Source of the DNA: Pseudomonadales bacterium
GTDB lineage: Bacteria; Pseudomonadota; Gammaproteobacteria; Pseudomonadales; Ketobacteraceae
NCBI GenBank assembly: GCA_020062665.1
Contig: JAGUVW010000039.1
Location: forward strand, 1-58,089
Length of the DNA stretch: 58,089 bases
Direction of reading: 5' to 3'
Both the position numbers and the translations under genes were made by a program. Positions 54,767-58,089 of the stretch are shown one piece after another. Each line of letters opens with the position of its first letter. The first letter of the stretch is position 1. Below the pieces are notes generated by a model. It had not been told where the DNA came from. It did not search any database and worked only from the letters and a program-made list of their open reading frames with translations.

Positions 54767-55546
54767 ATGCGAAACGACTCCCTTGACGATCTCAGCCTGA
54801 AACCCTCCCGCGATGACCTGGCCCAGCGTCAGCACACCCGTGGCGCCAAAGCTGCACCCACTGGCAAGACTGCAGCGCCGACCGTGGCGGTCAGCACCGC
54901 GCCGTTGTGGTCGCTGGTGATTCTGCTGGTGGTGGTGATGGCCGGAGGCGGCTGGTATCTGTGGGATCAGGTGCAGCGCCTGCAAAACAACCTGCACCAG
55001 TCCCTGGCGGCGTTGAACCAGTCAGAACAGGCCCTGTCCAGCCTGCAGCAGAACCTGGACAACCGCGACAAGACCCTGAGCAAGTCCGGCGATCAGATGC
55101 AGGCGGAAATCAAGGAACTCAACAGCGAAGTCCGCAAGCTGTGGGATCTGGCCAACAAGCGCCAGAAAGCCGAACTGGAGCAACAGGCCAAGGCGCTGGC
55201 CGCGCTGGAAGCCAGCCTCAAGTCCCAGGGCGTGACCTTCGACAAGCAGTCACAGTCCACCCTTGAACGGGTGACCAAGTTGCGTGAGGAATGGCAGCAA
55301 CTGAAGGATGGTCAGGCGGCCCTGCAAGCCTCTCTGGAGGAACAGAAAGCCGCGCTGGAAAAGCAGAACAGCGATCTGGCCAAGCTGCGTACCAGTCTGG
55401 CCAGGCCCGATGACCTGGATACCCGCATGACCAACGTTGAAGTGGCGCTCAAATCCATCGACGCCTACCGCCGCCAGGTGAACACCCGTCTCGACCAGCT
55501 CGACGAGCAATTGGGACAACTGTACAACTCGCCTGTTCGCCCCTGA
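54767..55546 (+). CDS. Single-span membrane coiled-coil protein of unknown function
   Basis: A 259-residue protein with a short cytoplasmic N-terminus (DDLSLKPSRDDL), one membrane helix at about residues 47-66 (PLWSLVILLVVVMAGGGWYL), and a long helical region from ~67 to 256 rich in Q, L, E, K and A in heptad spacing (QRLQNNLHQSLAALNQSEQA). The length and type-II topology suggest a periplasmic or envelope spacer, but no family is certain. The ATG at 54767 lacks a strong ribosome-binding site. A hairpin follows the gene. Confidence 0.8.
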   Translation: MRNDSLDDLSLKPSRDDLAQRQHTRGAKAAPTGKTAAPTVAVSTAPLWSLVILLVVVMAGGGWYLWDQVQRLQNNLHQSLAALNQSEQALSSLQQNLDNRDKTLSKSGDQMQAEIKELNSEVRKLWDLANKRQKAELEQQAKALAALEASLKSQGVTFDKQSQSTLERVTKLREEWQQLKDGQAALQASLEEQKAALEKQNSDLAKLRTSLARPDDLDTRMTNVEVALKSIDAYRRQVNTRLDQLDEQLGQLYNSPVRP

Positions 55547-55556
55547 TCAATCTGTG

Positions 55557-55592
55557 AACCGCTTGGCAATCCCCCAGGGTTCCTAAGCGGTT
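55557..55592 (+). terminator. Terminator hairpin after the coiled-coil gene
   Basis: AACCGCTT (55557-55564) pairs with AAGCGGTT (55585-55592) around a 20-nt loop, followed by a single T and AACC. It is 11 bp after the coiled-coil gene stop. It is short and lacks a U-run, so only a moderate call. Confidence 0.55.
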
Positions 55593-55666
55593 TAACCCCG
55601 CGCCCCGGACAATCCTGTCTATAGTTGATAGAACTCTTGCAGGAAACCAGTCCGGAGCAGCCCTCC

Positions 55667-56797
55667 ATGTCCGAAGCCGTCCAAGAATCCACCAGCAGCG
55701 AAAGCGGTGGCGAAGCCCGCATCCTTCTGATCGACGATTCCAAAGTGATGCGCAAATCCGCGCTCAAAATGTTGGGCGGGGATTTCGATGTCGTGGTGGC
55801 CGAGGATGGTGAGCAGGGCTGGCAAATGATCCAGGATGACAGCCGCATCCAGGTGGTGTTCACCGACTTGAACATGCCCAAGATGAACGGCTACCAGTTG
55901 CTGGAGCGTGTGCGCACCGCGTCCGATGTGGGCATCCGCAACCTGCCGGTGATCGTGGTGACCGGCGCCGAAAACGACGACGAAGCCAAAGAAAAAGCGC
56001 TAGAGCAGGGCGCCACCGATTTCATCACCAAACCGTTCAATTCCACCGATCTGAAAGCGCGCGCCCACGCCCACGCCAGTTATCAGCGCACCACCAAGGT
56101 GTTGCAGGAAACCGCGACGGTGGATCCGCTTACCGGCCTGGCCAACGAGCGCAGCTTCGACGAGCAGTTCGAGAAGGACCTGTCCTTCGTGGTGCGCCAC
56201 GGCCAGAGCATCGCGATCATGGCGGTGGAAGTGGACAACTTCCGCGAGTTGTTCCTGAAAATTGGCCGCAAGGGCGCCGACAGCCTGATCCAGCAGATCG
56301 CCAAGGTGCTGGTGAAGAGTGTGCGCAAGGAAGACTGCGTGGCCCGCATCGGGCTGGCGAGCTTTGCCGTGTCGCTGCCCACCGCCAGTGCCGATGGCGC
56401 CGCCAAACTGGCGGAGAGAATCTGCCAGTCAGTGTCCGGTTTCAAAGCCAAACTGCGGGGCGAGACCCTGAGTATCACCGTTTCCATCGGCCTGCACGTG
56501 CCCGCCAACCTGGCCCAGGCCAGCGTGGCGGATCTGCGTACCAAGGCCGACGACTGCCTGCGCCTGGCCGTGAACGCCGGCGGCAACCGGGTGCAGACGC
56601 TGGTGGATGCCGCGCCGGCCAAACCGGGTGCCGATATCACGGCGCTGGTGTCCATCGATCAGCTACTGGCCCAGCTGGCGCGGGGCGAAACCGCTGCGGT
56701 GAGTGGCGCCATTCCGCAGGTGCTGGCACAGCTCAAGCCGCTGCTGAAACTGTTTAGCAGCGAACAGAAGGCACAGCTGCGGCAACAGCTGGAATAA
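55667..56797 (+). CDS. Response regulator with degenerate GGDEF domain
   Basis: A 376-residue cytoplasmic protein. The receiver (~17-135) carries D67 in VVFTDLNMPKMNG, acid residues D23-D24 in LLIDDSKVM and a K in TKPFNSTD. A GGDEF-fold domain (~150-310) begins DPLTGLANERSFDEQF, but the catalytic site reads GLASF (229-233) instead of GGDEF. Diguanylate cyclase activity is therefore very unlikely and a binding or structural role is inferred. A C-terminal helical tail follows (VSIDQLLAQLARGE). The ATG at 55667 has GGAG 11 nt upstream. Confidence 0.87.
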   Translation: MSEAVQESTSSESGGEARILLIDDSKVMRKSALKMLGGDFDVVVAEDGEQGWQMIQDDSRIQVVFTDLNMPKMNGYQLLERVRTASDVGIRNLPVIVVTGAENDDEAKEKALEQGATDFITKPFNSTDLKARAHAHASYQRTTKVLQETATVDPLTGLANERSFDEQFEKDLSFVVRHGQSIAIMAVEVDNFRELFLKIGRKGADSLIQQIAKVLVKSVRKEDCVARIGLASFAVSLPTASADGAAKLAERICQSVSGFKAKLRGETLSITVSIGLHVPANLAQASVADLRTKADDCLRLAVNAGGNRVQTLVDAAPAKPGADITALVSIDQLLAQLARGETAAVSGAIPQVLAQLKPLLKLFSSEQKAQLRQQLE

Positions 56798-56810
56798 CCC
56801 GGCGCGCGGT

Positions 56811-56838
56811 TTTACAGGCAGCTGAATCCTGTTAGAAT
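56811..56838 (+). promoter_or_regulatory. Sigma-70 promoter for tRNA-Leu
   Basis: TTTACA (56811-56816) and TAGAAT (56833-56838), each 5 of 6 to consensus, are separated by 16 bp. They end 17 bp before the tRNA. Confidence 0.75.
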
Positions 56839-56855
56839 GCCCGTCCTTTCACGCT

Positions 56856-56940
<85 letters not shown>

Positions 56941-56990
56941 TCTGCAAGCAGGCCTTGCTCAATCGGGCCATCAGACAAAACGGGTCTGTC

Positions 56991-57650
56991 GTGCCGAACG
57001 CGAATCACCCCCGCCGGATTTTGATCATCGACGATCACCCCGTCTATCTGGAAGGCATCAGCCATATCCTGCAGTCCCTCCTGGGCAACATTGAAATTCT
57101 GCACGCTCACAGCGGCCGCGACGCCATCGAGCAGGTGTCGGGTCGTATCGACATCGAGTGGATTTTCCTGGATCAGCAATTGCCGGACACCTCGGGCTTG
57201 CAGCTGCTGGAACAGTTCAATGCAATGCGGGTGGCGGCGCCTGTGGTGATGATGTCCGGCAGCGATGATGTCGCCCTGATTCACGATGCGATGGCGCTGG
57301 GTGCCAGCGGTTTTATTCCCAAGGCGTTTGGCCGCGCCACCTTCGAGCAATGCCTGCATGCGATCCAGCGCGGTGATACGTATCTGCCGGCGGAATTGCG
57401 GGCGAGCGTGGAGCATTTTCGCGACACGGTGGTGAAAGCGCGCAATGCGCTGCTGAGCCAGCTGAGCGACCGACGCCGGGAAGTGCTGATCATGATGGCG
57501 GAAGGTTATACCAATGCGGAAATGGCGACGGCGCTTGGCATCGCCGAAGCCACGGTGAAAACCCACGTGTCCGCGCTGCTGAGCATTTTCGACGTGGACA
57601 ACCGTTCCCACTGCATTGCCGAGGCGCGCAAGCTCGGCCTGCTCAAGTAG
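56991..57650 (+). CDS. LuxR/NarL-family response regulator
   Basis: A 219-residue regulator. The receiver starts RILIIDDHPVYLEGISHIL, with phospho-Asp D61 in WIFLDQQLPDTSG. A C-terminal LuxR-type helix-turn-helix includes LSDRRREVLIMMAEGYTNAE and EATVKTHVSALLSIF. An open frame continues upstream through the tRNA, but that is not coding; the GTG at 56991 gives the normal length, though its ribosome-binding site is weak. It is convergent with a hybrid kinase fragment, likely its partner. Confidence 0.88.
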   Translation: MPNANHPRRILIIDDHPVYLEGISHILQSLLGNIEILHAHSGRDAIEQVSGRIDIEWIFLDQQLPDTSGLQLLEQFNAMRVAAPVVMMSGSDDVALIHDAMALGASGFIPKAFGRATFEQCLHAIQRGDTYLPAELRASVEHFRDTVVKARNALLSQLSDRRREVLIMMAEGYTNAEMATALGIAEATVKTHVSALLSIFDVDNRSHCIAEARKLGLLK

Positions 57651-57669
57651 ATTTTTTAGCGCCGCAAAC

Positions 57670-58089
57670 TCAACGTCCCAGCAGCATGCGCATGGTTTTG
57701 CGCAGGTGCATCGCCTTCACCGGTTTGTGGATCAGGTAGTAGTGCTGGTCGCGGATGCTTTTCACCAGCGCCGGATCGGTGTCGCCGCTCATCAGCACGG
57801 CGGGAATGTCGCGGCGCAGGTCGGCACGCAGCGTTTCGATGGCGTCGATGCCGGTCACGCCTTCGCCGAGACGATAATCCGACAGGATCAGATCCGGTTC
57901 AAAGTTCTGGCTGCGCATTTGTTGCCGCGCGTCCTCGAGCGTTGGTGCTGTCAGGCAGACACATTGCCAGTCTGTCATGATCGTTGCGACTGCTGCCAGC
58001 AGTGCGCTGTCGTCTTCGATGATCAGCACCCGGCAGCCGTCCAGGCCGGCGGGCGCAGCTCCGACCGGTGCGGGCGGCGCGACCGGCAA
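57670..58089 (-). CDS. Hybrid histidine kinase, C-terminal receiver (truncated by window)
   Basis: The last 139 residues of a protein that continues beyond the window end. They form a receiver domain: CRVLIIEDDSALLAAVATIM, D in LILSDYRLGEGVTG, and K in LIHKPVKAMHLRK. A Pro/Ala-rich linker (VAPPAPVGAAPAG) precedes it, so this is likely the C-terminal receiver of a hybrid kinase. It lies 19 bp from the convergent LuxR-type regulator. Confidence 0.7.
   Translation of the reverse strand: MPVAPPAPVGAAPAGLDGCRVLIIEDDSALLAAVATIMTDWQCVCLTAPTLEDARQQMRSQNFEPDLILSDYRLGEGVTGIDAIETLRADLRRDIPAVLMSGDTDPALVKSIRDQHYYLIHKPVKAMHLRKTMRMLLGR

Overview
The window is a 58-kb, GC-rich, gene-dense stretch of chromosome from an aerobic gammaproteobacterium. 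The gene order is the Pseudomonadales/Oceanospirillales one (nadB, rpoE-rseABC, lepA-lepB, DUF4845, rnc-era-recO-pdxJ-acpS, then gacS, cysM, rlmD, relA, mazG). An acyl-CoA-binding protein, an iron alcohol dehydrogenase and two branched-chain amino acid modules would suit a lipid- or alkane-using marine relative such as an Alcanivorax-like organism. The genus is my inference and is not proven by anything here.

Layout. 0.1-5.8 kb: valine-degradation operon (methylmalonate-semialdehyde dehydrogenase, acyl-CoA dehydrogenase, 3-hydroxyisobutyryl-CoA hydrolase, mmsB) with a divergent AraC regulator. 5.9-10.2 kb: HDOD protein, ygfZ, sdhE-ygfX, nadB. 10.3-19.7 kb: sigma-E operon with its regulators, then translation, secretion and RNA-processing genes through acpS. 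19.7-31.8 kb: GacS-type hybrid kinase, cysM, a DnaQ-like exonuclease, rlmD, relA, mazG, moaA-moaB-moeA. 32-39.5 kb: acyl-CoA-binding protein, DUF2789, a large secreted nuclease, an unknown protein paired with an iron alcohol dehydrogenase, cmoM, DUF1499. 39.6-43.9 kb: 7TM-DISM/PAS/GGDEF/EAL protein and a CHAD-SixA pair. 44-49.9 kb: leucine dehydrogenase, branched-chain keto acid dehydrogenase E1a/E1b/E2, thiolase. 50-58 kb: c-di-GMP and two-component genes, an uncharacterised secreted protein-hydrolase-SDR operon, tRNA-Leu(UAG), and a hybrid kinase cut by the window end.

The feature that ordinary annotation does not explain is a family of three palindromic elements (1-104, 24388-24499, 43903-44020). 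Each has a 54-nt conserved core (two copies identical, the third 48/54) enclosed by perfect inverted-repeat arms of 25, 29 and 32 nt whose sequences are almost unrelated between copies. The core is predicted to form two hairpins with CATCC(A/C)TG apices. It carries compensatory substitutions, lies 8-38 nt after a stop codon, and always has the same orientation relative to the gene before it. Conserved loop plus freely varying but perfectly paired arms is the reverse of a normal dispersed repeat and is the strongest candidate here for an undescribed system.

Other points of interest: a hairpin hiding the ribosome-binding site of the secreted nuclease, a 17-bp tandem duplication at the relA-mazG junction, an apparently absent mucD between rseC and lepA, a branched-chain dehydrogenase operon without E3, and two proteins with degenerate GGDEF motifs.
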